Numbered from the stretch's first letter, positions 1 through 9,332 are shown. The stretch: 32,042 nucleotides of DNA from Actinomycetota bacterium (GCA_018268515.1 JAFDWK010000027.1:1-32042); one strand, 5' to 3'. Numbers and translations are program-made. Notes: generated from the letters alone by a model not told the origin.

Positions 1-147
1 CGACCGCCATCCGAGGTCACACGCGTCTTGCAGATCGAGGTAAAGCCGGGCATTACCGCGGCAGAAGTCACCGGACAGGGTGCTCACCTGCTCACCAGGA
101 GCGGAGGCGAGCATGACGGTTTCAATGCGCGTGATGTCGGCGGGTGA
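1..147 (+). CDS. Possible C-terminal end of an upstream protein (partial)
   Basis: Frame 1 is open from the left edge to a TGA at 145-147 and would encode the last 48 residues of a protein ending NARDVGG. Most third positions are G or C, as expected for coding DNA here. The frame overlaps the proposed relaxase start at 113 by 35 bases, so translation of the two could be coupled. No family is recognised. It may equally be a chance open frame, because only 147 bases are visible. Confidence 0.3.
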   Translation, partial: RPPSEVTRVLQIEVKPGITAAEVTGQGAHLLTRSGGEHDGFNARDVGG

Positions 148-3100
148 TGGCTACAAGTACCTGCTCAAGACGGTCGCGGCAGCCGACGGCGACAGGCCAC
201 TCTCCACGCCGCTCACTCGCTACTACATGGAAGAAGGCACACCGCCCGGCCGCTGGCTCGGCGCAGGCGTAGCGGCCCTCGGCAAGGGCGAGATTCAGGT
301 CGGCGACCGAGTATCGGAACACCAACTCCAGCTCCTGATGGGGACTGGCCACGATCCGATCACCGACCAACCACTCGGTCGTGCCTTCCCGACCTACAAG
401 AGCCAGGAAGCGCGGATCGAAGCGCGGATCGCAGACCTCGAGCCGACGATGACGCCTGGCGCCAAGGGCGAGGCCGTCGCGCAGATCGTTGCCGAGGAGA
501 CGGTCCGGAGCACACGCCGTGCGGTGGCCGGCTTCGACTTCACCTTCTCGATCCCGAAGTCCGCGTCGGTGCTGTGGGCGGTAGCCGATGCGGGGGTCCA
601 GGCACTGATCGCGGAGGTGCATCATCGTGCGGTTGCGGAGGTGGTTGCGTTCATGGAGCGCGAGGTTGCAGCCACGCGGACGGGTGCAACCGCCGGGGAC
701 GGCGCGGTTGCGCAGGTCGATGTCACCGGACTCATCGCGACCGCATTCGATCACTTCGACTCCCGAGCCGGCGACCCCCACCTCCACACGCACGTGGTCA
801 TCAGCAACAAAGCCAAGACCGTCCTCGACAGCAAGTGGCGCTCGCTCGACGGCAGACCCATGCACGCCGCCGTCGTCGCGCTCTCCGAACTACACGAAGC
901 CGTGTTCGCCGACCACATGACCCGCACCTTCGGCGTCTCCTGGGAAGCGCGCGAGATGGGTCGGGACCGGAATCCGGCGTGGGTGATTACGGGGGTTCCG
1001 GAAGAGCTGGTCTCGGAGTTCTCGACCCGTGCCCGTCACATCGACGTCGAGAAGAACCGGCTCATTGCCGAGTACGTCGCTCAGCACGGACGCCAACCTT
1101 CGAACGCGACGATCCTCAAGCTCCGGGCCCAAGCCACGCTGGCCACGCGGCCTGAGAAGCAGGTCCGGTCCTTGGCGGACCTCACCACGGAGTGGCGAGC
1201 CCGCGCAACGAAGACGCTGGGGCGGGACGCGACGACGTGGGCGCGCCAGGTCACCGACAACGACAAGCCGCTGCTCCTGCGCGCGGACGATGTGCCGCTC
1301 GACGTGATTGGCGAGTTGGGACGCTCGGTCGTCGAGGTGGTCGGTGAGAAGCGCTCGACCTGGCGACGATGGAATCTCATGGCCGAGGCATCCCGGCAGA
1401 CGATGGGCTGGCGGTTCGCCGCCATGCAGGACCGGGAAGCCATCGTCGCGATGGTCGCCGACGCCGCCGAGCTCGTCTCGCTCCGCCTGACACCACCTGA
1501 ACTCGCCGCGTCGCCAGTTGTGTTCCGTCGGTCAGACGGCAGTTCGGTGTTCCGTCCGAAGGGTTCGACCGTGTTCACCTCCGAGTCCCAGCTCGCTGCG
1601 GAGGACAGACTCCTCGAACGAGCCGCCAACCTCGACGGGCCGATGGTGCAGCTCGCAACGGTCGAGAGGATCACGCGCAGCCCCGACGCGGACGGCCGGA
1701 TGCTCGGGGACGACCAAGCCGACGCCTTGACCCGCATCGCAGTGTCAGGACGGATGCTCGACGTGCTGGTCGGCCCCGCCGGGGCGGGCAAGACAACCGC
1801 CATGAGCGCGCTCCGCCGCGCCTGGGAAGCCGAGCACGGCCCCGGTTCCGTCGTCGGTCTCGCACCGTCAGCGGTCGCCGCACAGGTTCTCGCCGACGAC
1901 CTCGGAATCGCAACCGAGAACACCACGAAGTGGTGGCAGAACCACCTCATCCACGGCACCACCTTCGAGGCGGGACAACTCGTCATCATCGACGAAGCCT
2001 CCCTCGCCGGCACCCTGTCACTGGACCGCATCACCCACCTCGCCCAGGACGCCGGAGCGAAGGTGCTGCTGGTCGGCGACTACGCCCAACTGCAATCCGT
2101 GGACGCCGGCGGCGCGTTCGCGATGATCGCCAGAGACCGAGCCGACACCCCCGAACTGGTCGACGTCCACCGCTTCACCCACCCCTGGGAGAAGACCGCC
2201 TCACTCGAGCTACGCCACGGACGCACCCCGGCCATCGACACCTACCTCGCCCACGAGCGCATCAAAGACGGCGACGCCGAGGCCATGACCGAAGCCGCCT
2301 ACAACGCATGGCGCGCCGACCGCGACGCCGGGCTCGTCTCGGTGCTGATCGCCGAAACCCACGAAGACGTGACCGCTCTGAACGGTCGCGCCCGCGCCGA
2401 CCTGATCCTCAACAAGACGCTGAACCCCGACCGTGAAGTCGAGCTGCGCGACGGCACCGCCGCAGGCGTCGGCGACACCATCATCACGCGACAGAACAGC
2501 AGGAACCTCCGCACCCTGGCCGGGCGGGACTGGCTGCGCAACGGCGACATCTGGACCATCACCGCCGTCGGCGACGACGGAACCATCACCATCGCACGCG
2601 ACTACGGAACCGGCGCCACCGTCCGCGACGACGGAACCATCAAGGCCCGCAAGCATGGACGCAGGTTCGGCGGCAGCATCCTCCTCCCAGCCTCGTACGT
2701 AGCCGAACATGTCGATCTCGGCTACGCAGTCACCGCCTACCGTGCCCAAGGCGTCACGACCGACACTGCGCACGTACTGGTCGAACCGACCTCGACCAGA
2801 GAGACCTTCTACGTCGCGATGACCCGAGGACGGCACTCGAACCACGCCTACGTGGCTCTCGACCGCGCAGACGACCATGCGCAGCCGCACCCCGGCGACG
2901 ATCCGCATGCTACGGCGCGAAGCGTGTTGTACGGCGTTCTGCAGCACAGCGGGGCCGAACTCTCGGCGCACGAGACCATCGTGGCCGAACAGGAACAGTG
3001 GGGCTCCATCGCTCAACTCGCCGCCGAGTACGAGACCATCGCCGCCGCAGCTCAACACGACCGCTGGGCCACCCTCGTCCGGGGCTCCGGGCTCACCGAG

Positions 3101-3724
3101 GACCAGGCCGAGAGCGCCATCGAGTCCGAGGCGTTTGGCCCGCTTACGGCCGAACTGCGCCGCGCCGAAGCCAACCACCACAACGTCGATACGCTCCTGC
3201 CCCGCCTCGTCGCCGCGCGCGGGTTCAGCGACGCCGACGACATCGCCGCCGTCCTTCATTACCGGGTGGAGCGTGCGACAGCGCGTCCCGCAGGCTCCGG
3301 CAGGACTCGCAAGCCACCGCGACTCATCGCCGGCCTCCTTGCACAGGCGCATGGAGTCATCGACGTCGAGATGCGAGCAGCGCTCGACGAGCGAGAGGAG
3401 CTGATCGAGGCACGCGCCGACGCCGTACTCGACGGCGCGCTGACCGAGAGCGTGCCGTGGACGAAGGCCCTTGGAGCGCAGCCGAACGACCGACGACGAG
3501 CGGCGACCTGGCGCAAGGCCGCCCGCGTAGTCGCCGCCTACCGAGACCGCTACCGCATCACCGACGACGCACCGCTCGGAGCCCCGCCCGAGTCGGCCGT
3601 ACAGAAGATCGACGCCGCAAGGGCGCGCGCCGCGCTCGACCAAGCGCGAGTGGCCGCTGAAGCCCTGGATGATGCTCATGTGGTTCGGGGCCCGTCAAGA
3701 GGCGGTCCGTCGCGGGCGCTGTAG
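113..3724 (+). CDS. MobF-family conjugative relaxase-helicase (TrwC/TraI-like)
   Basis: This protein would nick the transferred strand at oriT, stay covalently attached to it, and unwind it as a 5'-3' helicase during conjugation. The N-terminal TrwC relaxase domain spans about residues 1-400. Y37-Y38 are candidate nucleophilic tyrosines, and the metal-binding histidines are H214 and H223/H225/H227 in DPHLHTHVV. The RecD-like helicase follows, with Walker A GPAGAGKTT at 554-562, Walker B IIDE with D627-E628, and a late motif YRAQGVTTDTAH followed by FYVAMTRGRHS near 870-900. The last 300 residues look helical and charged. I chose the ATG at 113 because GGAGG lies 5 bases upstream and MTVSMRVMSAGDGY is a usual start for the family. 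A GTG at 80 would add 11 residues. At 1,203 residues the length is normal and no frameshift is visible. No oriT was identified. Confidence 0.93.
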   Translation: MTVSMRVMSAGDGYKYLLKTVAAADGDRPLSTPLTRYYMEEGTPPGRWLGAGVAALGKGEIQVGDRVSEHQLQLLMGTGHDPITDQPLGRAFPTYKSQEARIEARIADLEPTMTPGAKGEAVAQIVAEETVRSTRRAVAGFDFTFSIPKSASVLWAVADAGVQALIAEVHHRAVAEVVAFMEREVAATRTGATAGDGAVAQVDVTGLIATAFDHFDSRAGDPHLHTHVVISNKAKTVLDSKWRSLDGRPMHAAVVALSELHEAVFADHMTRTFGVSWEAREMGRDRNPAWVITGVPEELVSEFSTRARHIDVEKNRLIAEYVAQHGRQPSNATILKLRAQATLATRPEKQVRSLADLTTEWRARATKTLGRDATTWARQVTDNDKPLLLRADDVPLDVIGELGRSVVEVVGEKRSTWRRWNLMAEASRQTMGWRFAAMQDREAIVAMVADAAELVSLRLTPPELAASPVVFRRSDGSSVFRPKGSTVFTSESQLAAEDRLLERAANLDGPMVQLATVERITRSPDADGRMLGDDQADALTRIAVSGRMLDVLVGPAGAGKTTAMSALRRAWEAEHGPGSVVGLAPSAVAAQVLADDLGIATENTTKWWQNHLIHGTTFEAGQLVIIDEASLAGTLSLDRITHLAQDAGAKVLLVGDYAQLQSVDAGGAFAMIARDRADTPELVDVHRFTHPWEKTASLELRHGRTPAIDTYLAHERIKDGDAEAMTEAAYNAWRADRDAGLVSVLIAETHEDVTALNGRARADLILNKTLNPDREVELRDGTAAGVGDTIITRQNSRNLRTLAGRDWLRNGDIWTITAVGDDGTITIARDYGTGATVRDDGTIKARKHGRRFGGSILLPASYVAEHVDLGYAVTAYRAQGVTTDTAHVLVEPTSTRETFYVAMTRGRHSNHAYVALDRADDHAQPHPGDDPHATARSVLYGVLQHSGAELSAHETIVAEQEQWGSIAQLAAEYETIAAAAQHDRWATLVRGSGLTEDQAESAIESEAFGPLTAELRRAEANHHNVDTLLPRLVAARGFSDADDIAAVLHYRVERATARPAGSGRTRKPPRLIAGLLAQAHGVIDVEMRAALDEREELIEARADAVLDGALTESVPWTKALGAQPNDRRRAATWRKAARVVAAYRDRYRITDDAPLGAPPESAVQKIDAARARAALDQARVAAEALDDAHVVRGPSRGGPSRAL

Positions 3725-3840
3725 GGCCAGTGGCGGCTCCAGGGTGCGGACGGTCGAATGTCGGCGCGGCCAAGTAGCCTCGGAGCCACACGCCAGTAGA
3801 CTTGAACCCACATGACGACACGGCTGAAGGAGGCGGGACG

Positions 3841-4797
3841 ATGGCGCGCGCTGATCTACTCCTAGACCTCGTCGAGGCCGAACGCCGCGGTGATCGGGAA
3901 CGCTTCAAGGTGCTGGTTGAGTCGGTCATCGCCGAAGAGCGCGCCAACCAGCATCATCTTCTCGCTGATCGGCTCTCGCAACTCATCACGACGACGGGGC
4001 AGGGACCCGTCCGTGACGACCGAGCAGCGGCGATCCGCGATCTCGTGCATGAGGTCGTACCGAACCGTCGGCTACATGAACTCGAACTTGCACCGGTCCC
4101 GCAGCGAGTCGTTACCGAACTGATCGAGGAGCAGAAGCGCGCGGAACTTCTGCGTAGTTACGGTATTGAGCCGCGCAACCGCCTTCTGCTGTCCGGCCCG
4201 CCTGGAAACGGGAAGACGAGTGTGGCCGAAGCGATCGCGGCAGAACTGATGCTTCCCTTCTACGTGATCCGCTACGAAGGTGTGATGTCGAGCTTCCTCG
4301 GCGAAACGGCCGCACGGCTTGACAACGCCTTTGAGTTCGCGCGGACTCGCCGTTGCGTGCTGTTCTTCGACGAACTGGACACCATCGCCAAAGAGCGAGC
4401 GGACGAGCATGAGACCGGCGAGATCAAGCGAGTGGTGTCGACGCTGCTGCTCCAAATCGACAGACTGCCACCCCACGTGATCCTCGTTGGCGCAACGAAC
4501 CACGGCGAGCTGCTGGATCGGGCGGCATGGAGACGGTTCCAGATTCGGACGGAGTTGGGAGCGCCTAGCCGCGCACAGGCGACGAGATTCCTCGAACGTC
4601 TCGCTGAGCGCCTCGGAGGCGACCTCGGTTTCGCTCCTCGGACCCTCGCTGACAAGTTGGCCGGCGCGAGCTTCGCCGAGTTGGAAGAGTTCGCACTTGA
4701 TGTGCGCCGCCGTGCGGTACTGGAACTTCCGGATGACAACATCCGCCGGATCGTGCAAGAACGGCTTGAACACCGCCGAGGTCAGGCGGCAGGGTGA
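3841..4797 (+). CDS. ietA: AAA+ ATPase, IetA-like partner of subtilisin-like protease
   Basis: A 318-residue single-domain AAA+ ATPase. A helical N-terminal region (about 1-85) precedes Walker A GPPGNGKT (119-126), Walker B LFFDELD (D177-E178), a sensor-1 segment VGATN and arginines in RAAWRRF. The ATG at 3841 follows a strong ribosome site (AAGGAGG, 3828-3834). The stop overlaps the start of the protease gene (GTGA), so the two are translationally coupled. This order and size match ietA/ietS, described as a plasmid stability and incompatibility pair on Ti plasmids, where the ATPase neutralises the protease, and later counted among antiphage systems. The gene sits 116 bases behind the relaxase gene. 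That gap has a possible -10 element (TAGACT, 3797-3802) but no clear -35. The IetA assignment is by architecture and neighbourhood, not alignment. Confidence 0.9.
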   Translation: MARADLLLDLVEAERRGDRERFKVLVESVIAEERANQHHLLADRLSQLITTTGQGPVRDDRAAAIRDLVHEVVPNRRLHELELAPVPQRVVTELIEEQKRAELLRSYGIEPRNRLLLSGPPGNGKTSVAEAIAAELMLPFYVIRYEGVMSSFLGETAARLDNAFEFARTRRCVLFFDELDTIAKERADEHETGEIKRVVSTLLLQIDRLPPHVILVGATNHGELLDRAAWRRFQIRTELGAPSRAQATRFLERLAERLGGDLGFAPRTLADKLAGASFAELEEFALDVRRRAVLELPDDNIRRIVQERLEHRRGQAAG

Positions 4798-7406
4798 CAG
4801 TTGAGCGTAGACCGCTCCTTGCGTTCGGGCCGGCGGAGGTTGTAGCGCGGCCAACTCAGACCCCGCGTGATCTTCCACGTCTGTCAAGGCCGGGCGCTGG
4901 GCGACAAGGTGAACGCCTGACTCCTCAGTTCAAGGACTTGGCCGCGGCTTTCGAAGCCGAACGTGCCCGTCTGAGCGCAGACACCCCAGAGGAGATCGAC
5001 CCCGCACTCGTGGTCGTGTTTGATCTGGCGGGAAGCGTCAAGGACTTCCGCAACGCGATCAACCGGATCGATGGCCTGGAGTTTCTGTCTGAGCTTCTCG
5101 GGGATCAATCTGACCCCGACGACGATTTCCACATGAGGGAGCGTGAAGCTGGACGGACCGACAAGCGCGTCACGCACTCGCTGTACCTGGTCATGTCCAA
5201 CACCAAAGCGATCGACGAACTACTCCGGCTCTTCGCTCAATGGCAGGCCGACCCGTCCGCGTCGTTCGAGCACGGGCTCGGCAAGTTCAAGACGGCCTTC
5301 CAGCAACTGACAGCGATACGTCGGTGGGGCGCTGAGGACCGCATCCGTGAGACTGGTCTACGAGAGCGCTGGGAAGAGACTCTCAGCATGGTCGGTCAGT
5401 CAGTAAGCACCGTCCTCGTCGAAGTCGAGCTCTGGCATAGGCGTGATGCCGCCCAGCGTGCGGCTGCCGAGGCGCACGTCGAGGAAGTCATCACTTCCAG
5501 CGCCGGGCGAGTCTTGGATCGCTCGCAGATCGGAGAGATCGAGTACCACGCGCTCCTGGCTGAACTCCCGATCCAGCAGGTCCAGTCCGTGTTGACCAAC
5601 GGAGCTTCGGCCATTCGGCTCCTCACGACTGATGATGTCATGTTCGTCAGCCCCTTCACCCCGATGAGCGTTGCGCCAGGGACTCTTGAGCCAGTTGCTC
5701 AAACCCAACTTGCTCGCAGCGACAGAATCGAAGGCAAGCCTCGGATCGCGCTGCTCGACGGGCTGCCGTTCACCAACCACGACGCGCTCCAAGGTCGGCT
5801 CTCGATCGATGACCCTGATGAGATCGGTGAGAACTACCCCGTCGCGGCTCGCCACCACGGAACCGCCATGGCGTCACTCATCATTCACGGCGACCTCACT
5901 GATGGCGGTCCACCGCTTGATCGTCCGCTCTACGTACGACCGATCCTGCAGCCCCACGAGTTCATGCCTGGACACGAGCAGGTAGTCCCAAATCGTCTGC
6001 TCACCGACGTCCTTCACCGCGCAATCAGACGGATTGTGAAAGGCGAGGGGAACCAACCTGCCGCAGCGCCGAGCGTCCGGGTTGTGAACCTGTCCATTGG
6101 CGCGCAGACGCGAGCACTCACGCGCCGAATGAGCCCCGTCGGGCGCCTGCTGGACTGGCTCGCCCACTCGTACAATCTGCTGTTCGTCGTCAGCGCGGGC
6201 AACCACACCGACGAGTTCACGATCCCCGCCGATGCCGCGCACGACACCGAGGCCGCTCGCCTGGCTGCAATGCGGGACGGCTTCGAGACGGCGCTGCTGC
6301 GCGGCATCCTTCCGCCTGGCGACGCCCTGAACGCCCTCACCGTCGGCGCCACGCACTCAGACGGCCTCGGTGAGATCGAGGTTCCGGACACGGTATGGGA
6401 CATCACCCACCCGGACGCTCCCGCACACTATGGGTCTGTTGGGCCCGGCGTCGATCGGTCGGTCAAGCCGGACCTTCATCACTCCGGAGGTCGCGCCCTC
6501 TACACGCGCCCCATCGTCCTGCCCGGTCAGACTGACGTTGCCGTCGGCCTGGCTCATACCGCCGCGACGGGACCCGGCTTGCAGGTGGCCGCTCCGGGAC
6601 GAGGCGGTGCTACCAACAGCACGGTGTTCACGAACGGCACCAGTAACGCGACCGCGCTCGTCACCCGTGAAGCCAGCAGGCTGTTTGACCTCCTTGAGTC
6701 CGACAACCGCGACCCCGAAGACGCACCCCTTCCTGATCCGCAGTACCACCCGCTGCTCGTGCGTGCCCTCCTTGCCCATGCAAGCAGCTGGGGCGCCTGG
6801 GAGAACAGCCTGCGCAACGGTCTTGGTCTCAATGGCCAGGACGCTCGGCGGCAGCTGACGGCTCTGCTCGGCTACGGTCGCCTCGACCTCAGCAGACTCG
6901 GCGAAGCCGCATCCAACCGAGCGGTCCTCGTTGCCGGCGGTCAAATCGCACGGAACGAGCGCCATACTTACGGCTTCCCACTGCCTCCCTCACTCCGAGC
7001 GAAAGCGGAATGGCACCGCTTCACCATCACGCTGGCATTCATGGCTCCAACGGTCGGCCAGCTCACTCGGTACCGCAGCGCCAAGGTCTACTTCAGCACG
7101 CCGGACACGACCCTGGCGGGTGGAGACCGAACCGATGCAGAGCACAACGCCGTGCGGCGAGGCAGCCTTCAACACGAGATCGTGCAGGGCACCCGCTCGA
7201 TGTCTTTCGTAGATGGCGATGCCTTCCCGATCCACGTCGAGTGCATGGACGATGCCCAACGACTCCGTGCCGGTAACACCATCCGATATGCGCTGGTCGT
7301 GTCAGCAGAGACTGCCGAACAGACATCAAACACGATCCACGATGAAGTTCGCGACAGACTGCGACTCCGCGCGCGCGAGCGTGCCCGTGATCGCATCCGC
7401 TCGTAG
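4794..7406 (+). CDS. ietS: Subtilisin-like (S8) serine protease, IetS-like
   Basis: An 870-residue protein with a long N-terminal region (about 1-315) of unknown fold followed by an S8 peptidase domain. The catalytic triad is complete: D322 in ALLDG, H355 in HHGTAMAS and S617 in NGTSNAT, with the oxyanion asparagine N470 in SAGNH. About 220 residues follow the serine, likely a beta-rich C-terminal domain. There is no signal peptide, so the protease should act in the cytosol, as expected for the IetS toxin/effector and not for secreted subtilisins. Translation begins at GTG 4794, overlapping the stop of the ATPase gene. Known IetAS pairs work as a toxin-antitoxin-like plasmid maintenance system and are listed as a defence system. 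The substrate is unknown. The intact triad argues for a functional enzyme. Confidence 0.9.
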   Translation: MTVERRPLLAFGPAEVVARPTQTPRDLPRLSRPGAGRQGERLTPQFKDLAAAFEAERARLSADTPEEIDPALVVVFDLAGSVKDFRNAINRIDGLEFLSELLGDQSDPDDDFHMREREAGRTDKRVTHSLYLVMSNTKAIDELLRLFAQWQADPSASFEHGLGKFKTAFQQLTAIRRWGAEDRIRETGLRERWEETLSMVGQSVSTVLVEVELWHRRDAAQRAAAEAHVEEVITSSAGRVLDRSQIGEIEYHALLAELPIQQVQSVLTNGASAIRLLTTDDVMFVSPFTPMSVAPGTLEPVAQTQLARSDRIEGKPRIALLDGLPFTNHDALQGRLSIDDPDEIGENYPVAARHHGTAMASLIIHGDLTDGGPPLDRPLYVRPILQPHEFMPGHEQVVPNRLLTDVLHRAIRRIVKGEGNQPAAAPSVRVVNLSIGAQTRALTRRMSPVGRLLDWLAHSYNLLFVVSAGNHTDEFTIPADAAHDTEAARLAAMRDGFETALLRGILPPGDALNALTVGATHSDGLGEIEVPDTVWDITHPDAPAHYGSVGPGVDRSVKPDLHHSGGRALYTRPIVLPGQTDVAVGLAHTAATGPGLQVAAPGRGGATNSTVFTNGTSNATALVTREASRLFDLLESDNRDPEDAPLPDPQYHPLLVRALLAHASSWGAWENSLRNGLGLNGQDARRQLTALLGYGRLDLSRLGEAASNRAVLVAGGQIARNERHTYGFPLPPSLRAKAEWHRFTITLAFMAPTVGQLTRYRSAKVYFSTPDTTLAGGDRTDAEHNAVRRGSLQHEIVQGTRSMSFVDGDAFPIHVECMDDAQRLRAGNTIRYALVVSAETAEQTSNTIHDEVRDRLRLRARERARDRIRS

Positions 7407-7425
7407 CGCGATCTGAGACAGCGGC

Positions 7426-8418
7426 CTACAGCTGCCGCACTTCCCGAGCGCTGCTGACTGTGCGTTCAGGCATCAACAGAGATGCAGAACTCCCGCGCTC
7501 GACGTCGCGGGTCTCCAACGCGCGGTAGAGGTCAGCAGCATCGGTGATGACGGCGCAGTCCTTGTCGCGCAGCAGGCGGTGCGGCCCTGCGCTTGTTGCG
7601 CTGGTCACCGGACCGGGTACCGCGCCAACAATCCGCCCCAACTCTTGGGCGCGCTCTGCCACCTTCATTGATCCTGAGCGAGCTCCGGCCTCGACAACGA
7701 CAGTCGCTGTGGAGAGCGCGGCCATCAACCGCGCCCGTGCAATGAAGCGGTGGCGCGTCGGAACCGCGCCTGGTGGAACCTCGCTGACCAGGAGGCCGAG
7801 GTCAGCCACCCGCTCAAGAAGTTCACGGTGACCGATTGGGTAGGGGCGATCAACGCCGTTCGCCACGACTGCAATCGTGTCGCCGTCGGATGCCAGCGCC
7901 GCTCGATGGGCAGCCCCTTCGATGCCGTACGCGCCGCCGGCCACGACTATCCGCTCCGCGTTGGCGAGATCGGAGGCCAGTTCCGCGGCGACATGCTCGC
8001 CGTATGAAGTCGCGGCCCTCGCCCCGGTGATCGTGACGAGATCATCGAGTGGTCGCGCGAGGAAAGATGTCGTGCCACGAGTCCACAGGACGTATGGCCG
8101 CCGGTCGCCAAGATCGTCGAGTGCGGATGGCCACTCCCCGTCGCCGGGGATCAGGGTGCCGATGCCAGCGCGCTCGGCGTCGACGATGCGCTGCCCAAGT
8201 GTCCGAGCGTCTGAGCGCTCGAACTGGGCGCGCCACACCTGAGCGTCAACAGCACTGAGGCCCGGCACCGCGTCATCACGCTCAGCAAGCCGAAGCAGCT
8301 CAAACGCCCCCAGCTCGCCCAGGAGACGGCCTGTCACGGCGTCGTCTGGTTCGACGGTCATCGACAGCAGCATCCGTGCTGTGCGCTCCTCCTGGACTAC
8401 GTGGCTCAGGTTCGTCAT
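7426..8418 (-). CDS. DprA/Smf-like DNA-processing protein on the mobile element
   Basis: A 330-residue DprA-family protein. The N-terminal ~95 residues are helical, and the extended Rossmann fold occupies about 115-290. Family signatures are visible: ITGARAATSYGEH, VVAGGAYGIEGAAHRAAL (usually SGLARGID), ARARLMAALSTATVVVEAG followed by ARSGSMKVAERA, and VPGPVT. DprA proteins bind single-stranded DNA and load RecA; carried on an element, the protein may handle incoming transfer strands. The ATG at 8418 is preceded on the minus strand by AGGAGTGAGAGGAC, a good ribosome site. It converges on ietS with only 19 bases between the stops. The final ~35 residues show no winged-helix DML1 domain. Family membership is clear, but the role in this setting is inferred. 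Confidence 0.9.
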   Translation of the reverse strand: MTNLSHVVQEERTARMLLSMTVEPDDAVTGRLLGELGAFELLRLAERDDAVPGLSAVDAQVWRAQFERSDARTLGQRIVDAERAGIGTLIPGDGEWPSALDDLGDRRPYVLWTRGTTSFLARPLDDLVTITGARAATSYGEHVAAELASDLANAERIVVAGGAYGIEGAAHRAALASDGDTIAVVANGVDRPYPIGHRELLERVADLGLLVSEVPPGAVPTRHRFIARARLMAALSTATVVVEAGARSGSMKVAERAQELGRIVGAVPGPVTSATSAGPHRLLRDKDCAVITDAADLYRALETRDVERGSSASLLMPERTVSSAREVRQL

Positions 8419-8613
8419 CGTCGGGTCCTCTCACTCCTACAGAGAGGTGCGCGCGGCGACGCGGGAGCCCAAGGGTTCCGTGAACGCCGACCCCGGCGTA
8501 CAGTGGATGGTGAGGCAGGTTCTCCTCATATTGCGGGTCCTCCGGGACGGCCTTCGGGCACTCACACACGTTCTGCCTCCTCGACGGAGTAACACGTGTG
8601 ACAAGAGGCCGTC

Positions 8614-8985
8614 ATGTTCCGCCTTATCTGGACGCTCAGCGTTCGCACTCGCGACTATCTGCACCGCTACATGCCGAGCAACCGGCTGCTCGCTGCTGTC
8701 CGCACCCGTCGCGGACTCAAGTGGGGGATGCCCGCGATGCTGGTCGCGCTTCCGTACATCCTGATCGCCAGCGTCTGCTCTGGCTCGGCAGCCGACGGTG
8801 GCCCCGGTTGGCTCCACCTCATCGTGCTGTGGGCCTGCTGGAACGCACTGAAGTTCATCATCATGGGACCCGTGAGCGTCGTTCTGCTCATCCGCGCGCG
8901 CCTGCGCGAGGCTGCGATCCGTCGTCGCCAGCGCCACGACTCGCTCGCCGAGGCAAGCACGCATGAGCCAGATCTTCGTGTCTAG
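8614..8985 (+). CDS. Small two-span membrane protein of unknown function
   Basis: A 123-residue basic protein with two hydrophobic segments: roughly residues 38-54 (GMPAMLVALPYILIASV) and 70-92 (IVLWACWNALKFIIMGPVSV followed by VLL). Both are flanked by arginine-rich ends. Similar short proteins on actinobacterial elements are often labelled 'sulfate permease' by automatic annotation, which the size does not support. The ATG at 8614 has AGAGG about 7 bases upstream. The 195 bases between it and the divergent dprA-like gene must hold both promoters; no convincing boxes were found, apart from a weak TACAGT near 8498. A helper role in transfer or regulation is possible but not shown. Confidence 0.72.
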   Translation: MFRLIWTLSVRTRDYLHRYMPSNRLLAAVRTRRGLKWGMPAMLVALPYILIASVCSGSAADGGPGWLHLIVLWACWNALKFIIMGPVSVVLLIRARLREAAIRRRQRHDSLAEASTHEPDLRV

Positions 8986-8987
8986 GC

Positions 8988-9332
8988 TCAACTGCCCACG
9001 GCAGCGGCTGCTTTGATCCGAGAACGGCGGCCACCAGGTCGGATCACGACACCGTGCGATGCGAGCGCTTGCCGGACCGCCTGAGGCCCCGCCCCGACCT
9101 TCATGCCGACCTCTACCAGCGTCAACCCGCTGAGGTAGAGGTCGGCTGCTTCGTGGATGCGGGACGGATCGAACCGACCGCGGCGGATGGTGACCTCCCG
9201 ACGGGTGAGGTGGGTGGCGACCGTGCGGCGGTTCACTCCGAACACGGATGCCAACTCCACGAGCGTCGCGCCCTCGCGGTACTGCGCCACCAGATTGTCG
9301 ACCTGCTCGGGCCGTAGCAGGGTTTGAGCCAT
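8988..9332 (-). CDS. Short helix-turn-helix protein resembling a serine-recombinase C-terminal tail
   Basis: A 114-residue protein with two tandem HTH-like units. The first (about 5-45) contains LVELASVFGVNRRTVATHL; the second (about 55-95) contains LVEVGMKVGAGPQAVRQAL. This pattern is common at the DNA-binding end of actinobacterial resolvase/invertase-type recombinases and in free-standing 'Hin-like' HTH proteins. The catalytic resolvase domain is absent, and upstream sequence in the same frame (to 9572) is not recognisable. The ATG at 9332 has a poor ribosome site. A GTG 15 bases upstream is an alternative. It lies at the right edge of the element, next to the possible attachment site, so it could be a recombinase remnant or a small regulator. 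Confidence 0.65.
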   Translation of the reverse strand: MAQTLLRPEQVDNLVAQYREGATLVELASVFGVNRRTVATHLTRREVTIRRGRFDPSRIHEAADLYLSGLTLVEVGMKVGAGPQAVRQALASHGVVIRPGGRRSRIKAAAAVGS

